A stretch of 64,000 nt of DNA from the NCBI RefSeq assembly GCF_009184545.1, contig NZ_QJOW01000007.1, positions 48,350 to 112,349 of the forward strand. The letters are read 5' to 3'. Positions 32,379 through 49,813 of the stretch are shown piece after piece. Source of the stretch: Halosegnis rubeus (GTDB taxonomy: Archaea > Halobacteriota > Halobacteria > Halobacteriales > Haloarculaceae). The notes beneath the pieces are model-generated. The model did no database searches and had not been told where the DNA came from. It saw only the letters and a list, made by a program, of their open reading frames with translations. The position numbers were made by a program, and so were the translations under genes. Each line of letters opens with the position of its first letter. Position 1 is the stretch's first letter.

Positions 32379-32564
32379 TTACTCGACCTGTTCGCGTCGC
32401 AGTAGTTCCAGTTTCATCGCTGCGACTGCTAACTCCGCGACCCGTCCTCCCGTCGAGTCGAGGGCTCGCTGTGCACACCGCACCTCCCCCTGTGCTCGGA
32501 GAATCTGTGCGTTGAGGAGTGTCCCGCTCGCTTGTTTACCCGACTGTTCACGCTGGGGAGACAC
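32379..32564 (-). CDS. Candidate small helical protein, leaderless
   Basis: 61 residues from GTG (bases 32562-32564 on the minus strand) to TAA. The protein begins MSPQREQSGKQASG and continues as a mostly helical stretch rich in Ala, Arg and Glu, with Cys near the middle and the end LLRREQVE. On the minus strand AATTTATACC (32596-32587) lies 23-32 bases upstream of the GTG, the spacing expected for a leaderless transcript. It is convergent with the MBL gene (adjacent stops) and lies downstream of the LLM monooxygenase on the same strand. No family recognised. The alternative is simple noncoding spacer. Confidence 0.45.
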   Translation of the reverse strand: MSPQREQSGKQASGTLLNAQILRAQGEVRCAQRALDSTGGRVAELAVAAMKLELLRREQVE

Positions 32565-32586
32565 AGCTGGCCATAGCGTGAACAGT

Positions 32587-32596
32587 GGTATAAATT
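32587..32596 (-). promoter_or_regulatory. TATA-like box for the 61-residue gene
   Basis: AATTTATACC on the minus strand stands out in GC-rich surroundings and is spaced correctly from the GTG at 32564. Confidence 0.4.
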
Positions 32597-32629
32597 GGCG
32601 TTCGCGTTCTCGCCGGCTGAAACCGCCTG

Positions 32630-33967
32630 TCAGCGACGGGCCGGGTGGTCGTTTGGCAGTCGTGGGCCACCGTCGGTGACGCGCTCTCGGAGCGTGTCGC
32701 CTTCCGACGCGTCGAGCAGGCCGCGCTCGCGGAGTTCGGGGACGACGAAAGAGACGAAATCTTCGATCGAATCGGGGCGTGCGACCTCCTTCACGTTGAA
32801 TCCAGCAATCGGCAACTCGCGATACCACGCTCCCAGTTCGTCGGCCACCTGCTCGGGCGTGCCGACGACGACCGGAGAGGTGGAGCCGAGCCCGGCAAAG
32901 CGGGCCATCTCCGCGACGGTCCAGTCGCGGTCGGGGTCGGCCTTCGTGAAGGCGTTGACGGCTCCCTGCATCGCCTCCGTCTCGATGTGTTCGACCCGCT
33001 GGTCGGGGTCGAGCGCCGACAGGTCCATGTCCATGAACCCGGATAGTAGGGCTAACACTGCTTCCACGTCGATTATGTCGCGGTAGTGGTCGTATTTCGC
33101 CTCGGCCAGTTCCTCGGTCTCGCCGACGATGGTGACCATGCCCGGATAGAACCCGACCGCGTCGGGGTCGCGACCGTGGCTCTCGGCGCGCTCGCGCATA
33201 TCCTCGACGTAGTCGCGGACGCCTGCTCTCGTCGGGTACGAGCAGAAGACGGCTTCGGCGTTGCCGGCGGCGAACTCGCGCCCGCGGTCGGACGCGCCGG
33301 CCTGATAGAGGAACGGGGTGCGCTGTGGCGACGGCTCACAGCCGTGTGGTCCCTCGACGGTGAACCATTCGCCGTCGTGGTCGATGGTGTGGACGCCCTC
33401 TGGATTGGTGTAGGTGTCCGTGTCGGGGTCGCGTACGACCGCGTCGTCGTCCCACGACTCCTCCCAGAGCGCGTAACACACGTCCATGAACTCGTCTGCC
33501 CGGTCGTAGCGATCGTCGTGGTCGAGCCGTTGGCCGACGCCGAGGTTGCGCGCCGCGGAGTCGAGATACGAGGTGACGATGTTGAACGCGACGCGGCCGT
33601 CGGTGAGATGGTCGAGCGTGGAGAACTCCCGCGCGAGTTCGTACGGCTGATTGTACGTCGTCGAGCGAGTGACTGCGAAGCCGAGGTCGTCGGTGGCCTC
33701 GGCCATCGCCGGAATCAGGAATCGCGGGTCGTTCGAGGGGGTCTGGACGGCCCGCCGGATCGCCGGCTCGCGTGCGCCGTCGAACACGTCGTAGATGCCG
33801 CGCACGTCGGCGAAGAAGACGGCGTCGAAGCCACCGCGTTCGGCGGTGCGGGCCACGTCGGTCCAGTAGTCGCGGTCGGTGTAGTCGGCCGCGCGGTCGC
33901 CGGGCCGCCGCCACAGCCCCGGCGATACGTGCGTCACCGCGTTCATGGTGAAGAGATTCAGCTGCAT
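32630..33967 (-). CDS. LLM-class flavin monooxygenase (NtaA/SnaA/DszA type)
   Basis: 445 residues. It is a bacterial-luciferase-like TIM-barrel flavoprotein of the NtaA/SnaA/DszA branch, which uses reduced FMN and oxygen on organic substrates such as chelators or thioethers. Supporting segments are AERGGFDAVFFADVRG, TSTLDHLTDGRVAFNIVTSY, RYDRADEFMDVCYALWEESW, SPQRTPFLYQAGASDRGREF and a C-terminal VVGTPEQVADELGAWY. Length is typical of this branch. No flavin reductase gene is adjacent, so reduced flavin must come from elsewhere. The substrate cannot be told from the sequence. Confidence 0.88.
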   Translation of the reverse strand: MQLNLFTMNAVTHVSPGLWRRPGDRAADYTDRDYWTDVARTAERGGFDAVFFADVRGIYDVFDGAREPAIRRAVQTPSNDPRFLIPAMAEATDDLGFAVTRSTTYNQPYELAREFSTLDHLTDGRVAFNIVTSYLDSAARNLGVGQRLDHDDRYDRADEFMDVCYALWEESWDDDAVVRDPDTDTYTNPEGVHTIDHDGEWFTVEGPHGCEPSPQRTPFLYQAGASDRGREFAAGNAEAVFCSYPTRAGVRDYVEDMRERAESHGRDPDAVGFYPGMVTIVGETEELAEAKYDHYRDIIDVEAVLALLSGFMDMDLSALDPDQRVEHIETEAMQGAVNAFTKADPDRDWTVAEMARFAGLGSTSPVVVGTPEQVADELGAWYRELPIAGFNVKEVARPDSIEDFVSFVVPELRERGLLDASEGDTLRERVTDGGPRLPNDHPARR

Positions 33968-34013
33968 AGCCCGACTTTGCCCGCCGCCGGCTAATGGCCC
34001 ACGGTCACGACAA

Positions 34014-35249
34014 TCAGCAGGCGCAGTAGTACTCGCGCTCGGCGAACTCCGTTTCGAGTAATGCGTACGCCGGCCCGGGGTCCGAGGGAAGATACACGCC
34101 AGTCGTCAATCCCTGTCCGGAGCGGAACTCGCCCGACAGCAGCGTCTCCCACTCGCTGGGCGCGAGCACGTCATCGAAGCTCGGGTCCTCGAAGTTGAGC
34201 CGGAGGTAGTCGGCCAGATACACCCACCGCGTGTCGAGCGGGCCGATGTGAACCGTCTCCGTGCCGACGGCGTCCGCGTAGGCTGCCATCGGGAGATTCG
34301 CCCCCGCTGCCACCGGCATCCCGATCCACTTCCACGGCCGGGTGTTGATATCGAGGAGGACGTACTCCTCGCGGTCTGTGTCGTAGACGAACTCCGATTC
34401 GGAGATACCGTAGTAGTCGGCATCCTCGAGCATGGTCGTCGCGCGCTCCTCGATGACCGGCTCGTCCACCCGGTCGACGACACACGACGTCCCGTAGCCG
34501 GTCGGATACCGGACTCGCGCGTTGCCGACGACGCCGAGCGTGTCGCCGTCGTCCGGGCGCACGTAGGACGCGAACGAGTGGTCCTCGCCCGCCGCCTTGG
34601 TCACCTTCTCCTGTGCCATGATGCGCATCCCCTCCTCGGCGGCGAGTTCGACGATGTCCATGAACTCGGCCTCGTCGGCCACTTCGAGCACGTTCGTCCC
34701 GACGGCTTCCTCGAACTCCCGCTTTCGAGCGGGCTTCACGACGAACGGGAACGAAAGCGCGTCGGCCGCGTCGGCCGGGGCCGTCTCGTCGAGGAAGTGC
34801 GTCTCCGGGTACGGCACGCCCAGCCGTTCGGCGCGCTCGTACAGCGCGTACTTGTCGAGCACACCGTCGATAATCTCGTAGTCGGCGAAAGGGAGCCTGA
34901 CGCCCGCCGGCTCCTCCTCTGCAAACGCGAGCGCCCACTCATCCATGCAGCCGAAGGCGACCGGCTCGTGGTCGAGGGCGTCGGCCAATCGCTCCACATC
35001 CTCGCGGAAGCCGTCGCTGTCGTCGAGCGGGTACGTTACCTCGCCGGCGAGGGTGACCGCATCGGAGCGCGGGGCGACGCCGTCGCCGGAGCGGTCGAGC
35101 GCGATGACGGGAACATCGTGGGCTGCGAGCGCGCGCGCGACACCGAGCCCGGTGACGTGCGCGTTCGCGACGACGGCGGGCGGGCGGTCGAATCGGCGCT
35201 GCTCGACCGTTTCGAGCAGTTCGTCGAACGGCAGGAAAGCGTCTGTCAT
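34014..35249 (-). CDS. ATP-grasp carboxylate-amine ligase-like protein
   Basis: 411 residues from MTDAFLPFDEL. The open frame continues upstream to 35516, but the extra sequence is Arg/Ser-rich and unlike this acidic protein, so the start at 35249 is chosen. ATP-grasp features are a Rossmann-like N-domain (PPAVVANAHVTGLGVARAL), DKYALYERAERLGVPYPET, FPFVVKPARK (ATP-binding Lys), a Glu-rich middle and a metal-binding end YVLLDINTRPWKWIGM. It resembles orphan ATP-grasp enzymes encoded near surface or cofactor genes. These ligate a carboxylate to an amine or thiol. Substrate unknown; no obvious pathway neighbours. Confidence 0.8.
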   Translation of the reverse strand: MTDAFLPFDELLETVEQRRFDRPPAVVANAHVTGLGVARALAAHDVPVIALDRSGDGVAPRSDAVTLAGEVTYPLDDSDGFREDVERLADALDHEPVAFGCMDEWALAFAEEEPAGVRLPFADYEIIDGVLDKYALYERAERLGVPYPETHFLDETAPADAADALSFPFVVKPARKREFEEAVGTNVLEVADEAEFMDIVELAAEEGMRIMAQEKVTKAAGEDHSFASYVRPDDGDTLGVVGNARVRYPTGYGTSCVVDRVDEPVIEERATTMLEDADYYGISESEFVYDTDREEYVLLDINTRPWKWIGMPVAAGANLPMAAYADAVGTETVHIGPLDTRWVYLADYLRLNFEDPSFDDVLAPSEWETLLSGEFRSGQGLTTGVYLPSDPGPAYALLETEFAEREYYCAC

Positions 35250-35773
35250 TCGCCCGTCGTTCGGCGTGTGCGGGTGAAAAACCACGGGATTGTCTCGCTT
35301 GATGAATTTGGTCTCGAGTAGTTCAGTGATCGCTCTGGTGCTGACAGCCCGAAAGCCCGCCCGACCGCACCGCCCACACGCCTCCCCAGCCGACTCGTTC
35401 GTTTCACTCACTCGTCCACTGTCAGAGCAAGACCTGACAAACCATCGCTCGGTGCCCTCGCGACGACCTCGCGCTGACTCTCGCGCACGGGGCGCGCTCG
35501 GACCACGCCACCGCACTGCGTTGCTTGATTATGCAACCGAGGCGGTGGCCTACCGCACCGCGCGCCAGCGCGTGTGTGGTCCGGGGGAGGGTTGGGGGAG
35601 CGGCCGGAGGCCGCGGGCCAGCGAGCGGGAGCGAAGCGACACGCGAGCGCGCAGTGCGGGTGCGGTGCTGGTCCCTAGGCCAAGCAACGAGAGCGGTCAC
35701 GGTGCTGTCGAACGCACACGAGAAACGGCCACATTAGCAACCCAATCCCGAGCAGGAAAAACGAGACCCCCAG
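35250..35773. other. Intergenic stretch with GC-rich inverted repeats, no supported gene
   Basis: About 520 bases between the ATP-grasp start and the top6A stop. Open frames here have biased, low-complexity Arg/Pro/Ser translations and no family resemblance. The sequence contains short palindromes such as GCGGCCGGAGGCCGC near 35599-35613. No tRNA or rRNA signature was seen. It includes the promoter region of the ATP-grasp gene. Confidence 0.6.
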
Positions 35774-36877
35774 TTACAGAATGCCCATCTCGTCCAGTCG
35801 CGTGGGCAGATACTCGTCGGTCACGAAGTCCAAGCCCCGCGCCGCAAGCGCCTGCTGTTCGGACTTCTTCCCGATGTCGAGTTGGTGTTGGATCTGTTCT
35901 TCCCAGAAATCCGTCTGGAAACGCGGGTCCTCAAGCTCGGATTCGAGGGCGTTCGTATCCGAGTCCGCGAGCGGGTCAGAGGGCAGGTCGTACTCGGTGA
36001 TATCCTGCGGGCGGATGCCGACGAACTGCGCCTCCGGGGTGGCGAGATACTCCGAGAGATGTGCCGACTTAATCGAACCGTAGGCGACGGAGCCGTAGAT
36101 GCGGTACGACCACGGGTCGCCGTCAGTGAACACGGCCACCGGCAGACCGAGTTCGTCGTGGAGACGCTTGGTCAGCCGGCGAGTCGCGCGGGCCGGCTGG
36201 CCGCCGAGGTGGACGACAAGACAGTCGTAGTCGTCGTCGAAGCCGTTCTCGACGAGGCGGTCGCGCATCCCGCCCGTCTCGACACAGAGGATGAACTCCG
36301 CGTCGCAGTCGAGGAACTCGATGGTGTCGGGGTTGTTCGGAATCTGATAGCCGCCCTGTCCCACGTCGTCCTGACAGTGGATGTCGCGGTCGCCGCGGTT
36401 CGTCTGCTCGCGGATGTGGAGCGGCCCCATCACCTTCGCGCCCGACTCCTCCGGGCGCATGTGGAAGTCCTCACGCGTCACGCCGGAGACGAGTTCGAGG
36501 TCCTCGATGAGCTGATTCGACTCGTCTTGGTTGTCGAACTGGGCGTGTTCGTTGTCCCACGACTCGCTCAGGTAGTAGAGTTCACGCAGCGTCGACGAGC
36601 GGTTCTCCTCCAACTGCCGTTCGAGGAACTCGGTCGTGTAGATGGACTTGAGGAGCTTCTTCGCGCCTCGAACCGAGTTCGCCGAGCGAGTGGAGGTGCG
36701 GTCGCCGAGCACCCACACGCCTGACTCCTCGTCGAAGACGATGTTCGTCTTCGTCCGCGTCGGAATCTCCATCGACGGCACGTCGCCGCCCTCGAACTGG
36801 TCGTAGAACTTTTCGGCGAGTTCGATGAGTCGTTCCCGTGCTTTCTCGTCTTGGATGTCGTGGTCTGTCTGGCTCAT
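35774..36877 (-). CDS. top6A: DNA topoisomerase VI subunit A
   Basis: 367 residues. It is the Spo11-like catalytic subunit that makes transient double-strand breaks. The winged-helix 5Y-CAP domain has the active Tyr in LRELYYLSE (Tyr101/102). The Toprim domain has its Glu200 in CVETGGM and Asp252/Asp254 in TDGDPWSY. Length is normal for haloarchaeal Top6A. It begins one base after the stop of top6B on the same strand, so the A2B2 enzyme subunits are made from one transcript. No intein is present in this subunit. Confidence 0.96.
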   Translation of the reverse strand: MSQTDHDIQDEKARERLIELAEKFYDQFEGGDVPSMEIPTRTKTNIVFDEESGVWVLGDRTSTRSANSVRGAKKLLKSIYTTEFLERQLEENRSSTLRELYYLSESWDNEHAQFDNQDESNQLIEDLELVSGVTREDFHMRPEESGAKVMGPLHIREQTNRGDRDIHCQDDVGQGGYQIPNNPDTIEFLDCDAEFILCVETGGMRDRLVENGFDDDYDCLVVHLGGQPARATRRLTKRLHDELGLPVAVFTDGDPWSYRIYGSVAYGSIKSAHLSEYLATPEAQFVGIRPQDITEYDLPSDPLADSDTNALESELEDPRFQTDFWEEQIQHQLDIGKKSEQQALAARGLDFVTDEYLPTRLDEMGIL

Positions 36878-36878
36878 G

Positions 36879-45544
<8,666 letters not shown>

Positions 45545-45826
45545 TTACTTCTCTTCTGTCAGTTCTCGGTACTCCTCGCTCGTCATGTCGAGGGCGTCGC
45601 CGAGTTGCTCGTCGACGAGTGCGGGTTCGTCGGCCTGCGAGGCGACTTCTCTGGCGAGATACGCGAGTCCGGCGGCGATGACGAACAGCGGCGCGCCGAT
45701 GATGGCGGCCACGACACCGCCCGACAGCGAGACGTTGAGCGCCGACGCAGCGAGCAGGGCGACGGGCGGGAGCGCGAACGCGCCGACCACACCCACCACC
45801 AGTTCGCGTCGCCCGAGTGAGAGCAT
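45545..45826 (-). CDS. Small two-span membrane protein, unrecognised
   Basis: 93 residues. Two hydrophobic helices (about 9-33 and 37-60) are followed by an acidic cytoplasmic-type tail (ADEPALVDEQLGDALDMTSE). It is convergent with gyrA; its stop immediately follows the gyrA stop. No conserved motif is identified. Confidence 0.7.
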   Translation of the reverse strand: MLSLGRRELVVGVVGAFALPPVALLAASALNVSLSGGVVAAIIGAPLFVIAAGLAYLAREVASQADEPALVDEQLGDALDMTSEEYRELTEEK

Positions 45827-45898
45827 ACTCTCTTTGAGGGTGCGACCGGCAAAACTGTTGGGCGCAGATTCAAGCCTCGCGACCGACTATGCTCGTGT

Positions 45899-46093
45899 AT
45901 GACGGAGACACTCACCATCGACGGGATGAGCTGTGACCACTGCGAGCAGACGGTCGAGGACGCCGTCGCCGAACTCGACGGCGTGACCGACGCACGCGCA
46001 GACGAGACCACGGACACGCTCGAAATCGAGGGCGACCCGGACCTCGCTGCCGTCCATGCGGCAGTCGAGGACGCAGGTTACGAGCCGCGTTAG
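45899..46093 (+). CDS. Heavy-metal-associated (CopZ-like) chaperone
   Basis: 64 residues, a single HMA domain. The metal motif is GMSCDHC (Cys12 and Cys15) and the fold ends with AAVEDAGYEPR, as in CopZ/Atx1-type proteins that carry Cu(I) to P-type ATPases or sensors. Length is exactly that of a free-standing chaperone. No copper ATPase gene is nearby, so its partner is elsewhere. The 3' end overlaps the convergent arginase gene by four bases. Confidence 0.92.
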   Translation: MTETLTIDGMSCDHCEQTVEDAVAELDGVTDARADETTDTLEIEGDPDLAAVHAAVEDAGYEPR

Positions 46094-46977
46094 AGAATGC
46101 GTTTGCCGAGCGCTGAGGCGAGAAGTTCGACGGCCAACTCCGCCGTCTTGTTGTGTGAATCTAAAATTGGGTTCACCTCGACCACCTCCATCGAGCGCAC
46201 GCTGTCGAGCCGGTCTGCGACGGCCTCCATCGCGGCGTGGGCCTCGCGGTAGGTGACGCCACCCCGGACGGGGGTCCCGACGCCCGGTGCTTCTGTAGGC
46301 GCGAGGAAGTCCATGTCGAGGGAGATGTGCATCCCGTCCGCCTTCCCGGCGACGGCGAGTGCCTCCTCCGTGACGGTCGGTAGCCCGCGCTCGTCGATGT
46401 CCGACATGGTGAACACCGTCACTTCGCTGTCGCGCAGTGCCGCGCGTTCGGCGTCGTCCAGCGAGCGAATCCCGACCATCGCGACGCTCGACGGCTCGAT
46501 GTTCGGCGCGTGCGCCCAGTCGCTGTCGGCGAACTCACCTTTGCCGAGCAGGGCGGCGACTGACATCCCGTGGACGTTGGCGGAGGGTGTCGTCTCGGGC
46601 GTGTTGAAATCGCCGTGAGCGTCGAACCAGACGAGCCCCGTGTCGCCCTGTGTCGCCGCGCCGCCGGCGGTGCCGATTGCGATCGAGTGGTCGCCACCGA
46701 GCACGAGCGGGAACTCGCCGGCGTCGATGGTCGCCTCGACCTGTGTTGCGAGGCCCCGACACACCGTCTCGATCTCGCCGAGATACTTCGCCCGGCTCTC
46801 AGACGCGTCGAGGTTCTCCGGGCGGGGGACGCTCACGTCGCCGAGTTCGACGCACTCGTGGCCGGCGTCGGCGAGTGTGCCCGACAGGCCGGCGTAGCGA
46901 ATCGCCGACGGTCCCATGTCGACGCCACGGCGGTCGGCTCCAAGGTCCATCGGTACGCCGATGATACGAACGTTCAT
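46090..46977 (-). CDS. rocF: Arginase (ureohydrolase family)
   Basis: 295 residues. It hydrolyses arginine to ornithine and urea with a binuclear Mn centre. Ligands are visible: His97 in LGGDHS; Asp119, His121 and Asp123 in FDAHGDFNTP; Asp221 and Asp223 in SLDMDFLAP. The N-terminal IIGVPMDLGADRRGVDMGPS and the TPETTPSANVHGM loop are arginase-like rather than agmatinase-like, but substrate preference needs assay. The usual acidic residue in the DxDxLDP segment is Ala here (DFLAP). No urease or ornithine catabolic genes are adjacent. Confidence 0.88.
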   Translation of the reverse strand: MNVRIIGVPMDLGADRRGVDMGPSAIRYAGLSGTLADAGHECVELGDVSVPRPENLDASESRAKYLGEIETVCRGLATQVEATIDAGEFPLVLGGDHSIAIGTAGGAATQGDTGLVWFDAHGDFNTPETTPSANVHGMSVAALLGKGEFADSDWAHAPNIEPSSVAMVGIRSLDDAERAALRDSEVTVFTMSDIDERGLPTVTEEALAVAGKADGMHISLDMDFLAPTEAPGVGTPVRGGVTYREAHAAMEAVADRLDSVRSMEVVEVNPILDSHNKTAELAVELLASALGKRIL

Positions 46978-47012
46978 ACACCGACTCGGCGAGCGAGTGA
47001 GAAAAGTCGTGG

Positions 47013-47933
47013 CTATTCGTCGTCGAGATACGGCGCACAGACGCGGCGAAGCCCCTCCTCGAAGTCGATCTGTGGCTCCCAGCCGGTCGCCTCCTTCATC
47101 TTCGATACGTCCGCGAGCGTGTCGTGGACGTAGTTCGTCATGGTGTTCTCGGAGTGAATCGGCTCGACGTCCGTCCCGAGCACGTCGTTGAGCCGGTCGA
47201 CCAACTCGTTCAGCGAATGGGAGTCGCCGGTCCCGAGGTTGTAGACGCCGTCGAGTTCGTGGTCGGCCGCGAGTTCGAGACCGCGGGCGATGTCGTCGAC
47301 GTGGGTGAAGTCACGCGTCTGCGTGCCGTCGCCCCAGATGTCCGGACGCTCCCCGTTGGCGACCCGGTGGGCGAACTGCGTGATGAGGTTCGCGAACTCG
47401 CCTTTGTGCTCTTCCGCGCCGGAAAACCCCTCGTAGACAGCGAAAAAGCGCATCCCGGCCATGCTCATGTTGTGGAAGTTGGAGTAGTACTCGCCGTAGC
47501 GTTCGCGCGCGAGCTTCGAGGCCTCGTAGCCAGTGCGCGCCTCCACGTCCATCGACTCGTGTGACGGCTCCGTCTGGTCGCCGTAGATGGAGGAGGTGGA
47601 GGCGTAGACGACCGTCTCACAGCCGTGTTCGCGGACCTTCTCGACCGTGTTGATGAACCCCTCGACGTTGACGCGCGCGCCGCGGGCGGGGTCGTCCTCG
47701 TGCATCGGGCGCGAGGAGAGCGCCGCGAGATGAAAGAGCACGTCCACGTCGGCGGGCAGGTCGTCGTCGAGGACCGAGGCGTCGCGGAACTCAACGTCGT
47801 CGTCCAGGTTGTCTGGCGTCCCGAGATACAGGTCATCGACCGCGATAACGTCGTTCTCGCCGGCGAGGTGGTTCGCGAGATTCGAGCCGATGAAGCCCGC
47901 ACCGCCGGTCACGAGTACGCGTTGTCCCTTCAT
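47013..47933 (-). CDS. NAD-dependent nucleotide-sugar epimerase/dehydratase
   Basis: 306 residues from MKGQRVLVTGGAGFIGSN. The open frame extends to 48056, but the extra N-terminus is not family-like. It is an extended short-chain dehydrogenase: NAD-binding GGAGFIG at 10-16, catalytic Ser in STSSIYG and the Tyr-x-x-x-Lys pair in YEASK. GalE/RfbB-like substrate-domain motifs are IWGDGTQTRDFTHVDDIARG and VYNLGTGDSHSLNELV. It most likely acts on UDP- or dTDP-hexoses for surface glycan synthesis. The gene is alone and is divergent from the HTH regulator. Confidence 0.88.
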   Translation of the reverse strand: MKGQRVLVTGGAGFIGSNLANHLAGENDVIAVDDLYLGTPDNLDDDVEFRDASVLDDDLPADVDVLFHLAALSSRPMHEDDPARGARVNVEGFINTVEKVREHGCETVVYASTSSIYGDQTEPSHESMDVEARTGYEASKLARERYGEYYSNFHNMSMAGMRFFAVYEGFSGAEEHKGEFANLITQFAHRVANGERPDIWGDGTQTRDFTHVDDIARGLELAADHELDGVYNLGTGDSHSLNELVDRLNDVLGTDVEPIHSENTMTNYVHDTLADVSKMKEATGWEPQIDFEEGLRRVCAPYLDDE

Positions 47934-48004
47934 ACTCTCTGGGGCGTTCGCGGCCACCAAGTGCGTGCCGGTCCTCGCTGGTCGCTCTTCCCCCGCACCG
48001 CCGG

Positions 48005-48013
48005 CTTTATACT
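48005..48013 (+). promoter_or_regulatory. TATA-like box of the winged-helix regulator gene
   Basis: CTTTATACT centred 28 bases upstream of the ATG at 48037 predicts a leaderless transcript. It lies in the 103-bp divergent gap with the epimerase gene. Confidence 0.55.
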
Positions 48014-48036
48014 GAGCCTTACCCAAGCCGAACGTA

Positions 48037-48576
48037 ATGTCATCAATCGAACTCACGCCCTCTCAAAAGAAGATTCTGGAGGCGCTCATCAACCTCCACC
48101 GCGAGACCGAAAGCGCGGTAAAAGGCGAAGCCATCGCCAAGGAGGTCGACCGGAACCCCGGGACGATCCGCAACCAGATGCAGAGTCTGAAGGCGCTCCA
48201 ACTGGTCGAGGGGGTTCCCGGCCCGAAGGGTGGCTACAAGCCGACCGGAACCGCGTTCGACGCGCTCGAACTCCAAGAGATGGACCAAGCTGCCGACGTG
48301 CCGTTCCAGCACAACGGTGAGGCCATCGAGGGAGCGAACGTCCAGGAGATCGACCTGACGAGCGTCCACCACCCCGAACTGTGTCGCGCCGAGATTCGGA
48401 TGCAGGGGTCGATTAGCGACTTCCACGAGGGGGACTCCATCGTCGTCGGCCCGACGCCGCTCTCGAAGCTCCGTATCGACGGTACCCTCGACGGCAAAGA
48501 CGACACGAACAACAGTCTCATTCTGACAATCGACGAGATGCGCGCGCCCGCAGACGGCGAGACGCCGGCGAAATAG
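48037..48576 (+). CDS. Winged-helix transcriptional regulator
   Basis: 179 residues. The N-terminal winged helix (about 5-75) reads LTPSQKKILEALINLHRETE, then KGEAIAKEVDRNPGTIRNQM and the wing VEGVPGPKGGYKPTG, similar to Rrf2- and TrmB-type HTH domains. The C-terminal part (about 100-170, CRAEIRMQGSISDFHEGDSI) is a beta-rich domain I do not recognise by name; it may be a ligand or oligomerisation domain. No Rrf2-type Cys cluster for Fe-S binding is visible. It stands 47 bases upstream of an NADH-dehydrogenase-like gene and may control it. Confidence 0.75.
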   Translation: MSSIELTPSQKKILEALINLHRETESAVKGEAIAKEVDRNPGTIRNQMQSLKALQLVEGVPGPKGGYKPTGTAFDALELQEMDQAADVPFQHNGEAIEGANVQEIDLTSVHHPELCRAEIRMQGSISDFHEGDSIVVGPTPLSKLRIDGTLDGKDDTNNSLILTIDEMRAPADGETPAK

Positions 48577-48623
48577 TCGCCGTATTCCGCAGACTTTGTA
48601 TCTGGTGGCCACCTATTGGTGGT

Positions 48624-49796
48624 ATGACCGACGATATCGTCGTACTCGGTTCTGGTTACGCCGGCACTGGTGCCGTGAAACGACTCGAAGACGAACTCGA
48701 CGGTGAGGCCGACCTCACCTGGATTTCTGACGTCGACCATCACCTCGTCCTCCACGAGTCACACCGCGTCATCCGCGACCCGTCCGTGCGAGACAAGGTC
48801 ACCTTCGACTGTGAGTCGCTGAAGGCTCCCTCGACGCGGTTCATCAACGAGCGCGTCGACGCGCTCGACACCGACGAGCGGACCATCGAGCTCGCAGACG
48901 GCTCGACGGTCGATTACGATTACGTGCTCGTCGCCTTTGGCTCCCAGACCGCCTTCTTCGGTATCGACGGCCTGCGCGAGCACTCGCTCACCCTGAAGAG
49001 TCTCGACGACGCCCTCGAGATTCACGACGCCGTCAAGGACGCCGCCGCCGAGGCGACGACCGACGACCCGGCACACGTCGTCGTCGGCGGAGCGGGCTTG
49101 TCGGGCATCCAGTCGGCCGGCGAAATCGCACAGTTCCGCGACCGCCACCGCGCTCCCATCGACATCTCGCTCGTCGAGGGGCTCGACAACGTCTTCCCGA
49201 ACAACGACCCGGTCGTGCAAGCGAAGTTGACGAAGCTGCTGGAAGCAGCCGATATCGACGTCCTTACCGGCGAGTTCATCGGCGAGGTGGACGAGGAAAC
49301 CGTCTACGTCGGCGACGACACCGAACTCGACTACGACGTGCTCCTGTGGACCGGCGGTATCACCGGCCAAGACGCCGCCCAGACCGTCGACGTGGAACAA
49401 GACGAGCGCAGCCACCGCATCAACTCGGAACACGACTTCACGACGAGCGACGAGCGCGTCTTCGCCATCGGCGACGCCGCGCTCATCGACCAGCCGGGCG
49501 ACGAGAATCCGGCCCCGCCGACCGCACAGGCGGCGTGGCAGGCCGCAGAGGTCGCCGGGCTCAACCTCGCGCGCACCGTCCGCGGCCAGCCGCTCGAAAC
49601 CTGGCAACACGAGGACAAGGGGACGCTCATCTCCGTCGGCGACGACGCCGTCGCTCACAACGTCGTTGGCGTCAACGAGGTCGTCGAGACGTTCGGCGGT
49701 CTGCCGGCCGAACTCCTGAAGAAGACCGTCGCCGCTCGCTGGATCAACGACGTTGCCGGACTCGGGGCCGCCGCGCGCGCGTTCCCCGACATGTAA
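48624..49796 (+). CDS. NADH dehydrogenase-like FAD oxidoreductase (NDH-2 type)
   Basis: 390 residues. It is a two-dinucleotide-binding-domain flavoprotein: FAD motif IVVLGSGYAGTGAV at 5-18, NAD motif VVVGGAGLSGIQSAGE near 153-168, and an FAD-contact segment VFAIGDAALID near 284-294. The C-terminal region (ELLKKTVAARWINDVAGLG) resembles the amphipathic membrane-binding end of type II NADH dehydrogenases. It would oxidise NADH and pass electrons to menaquinone or another acceptor without pumping protons. Sulfide:quinone reductase is a close alternative, but the paired redox Cys residues of that family are absent. Confidence 0.82.
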   Translation: MTDDIVVLGSGYAGTGAVKRLEDELDGEADLTWISDVDHHLVLHESHRVIRDPSVRDKVTFDCESLKAPSTRFINERVDALDTDERTIELADGSTVDYDYVLVAFGSQTAFFGIDGLREHSLTLKSLDDALEIHDAVKDAAAEATTDDPAHVVVGGAGLSGIQSAGEIAQFRDRHRAPIDISLVEGLDNVFPNNDPVVQAKLTKLLEAADIDVLTGEFIGEVDEETVYVGDDTELDYDVLLWTGGITGQDAAQTVDVEQDERSHRINSEHDFTTSDERVFAIGDAALIDQPGDENPAPPTAQAAWQAAEVAGLNLARTVRGQPLETWQHEDKGTLISVGDDAVAHNVVGVNEVVETFGGLPAELLKKTVAARWINDVAGLGAAARAFPDM

Positions 49797-49813
49797 CGCC
49801 GGTCGCGTCTCCG

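Noticed and set aside
35250..35516. N-terminal extension of the ATP-grasp protein
   Set aside because: The extra residues are Arg/Ser-rich, not acidic, and precede a family-like start MTDAFLPFDEL.
35250..35773. tRNA, RNase P or other known structural RNA
   Set aside because: No T-loop, acceptor-stem pairing or conserved core was found by eye; only short GC palindromes.
46090..46977. Agmatinase
   Set aside because: The NTPETTPSANVHGM loop and overall N-terminus look arginase-like; kept as arginase with less than full certainty.
48624..49796. Sulfide:quinone oxidoreductase
   Set aside because: The redox Cys residues expected in that family are not visible.
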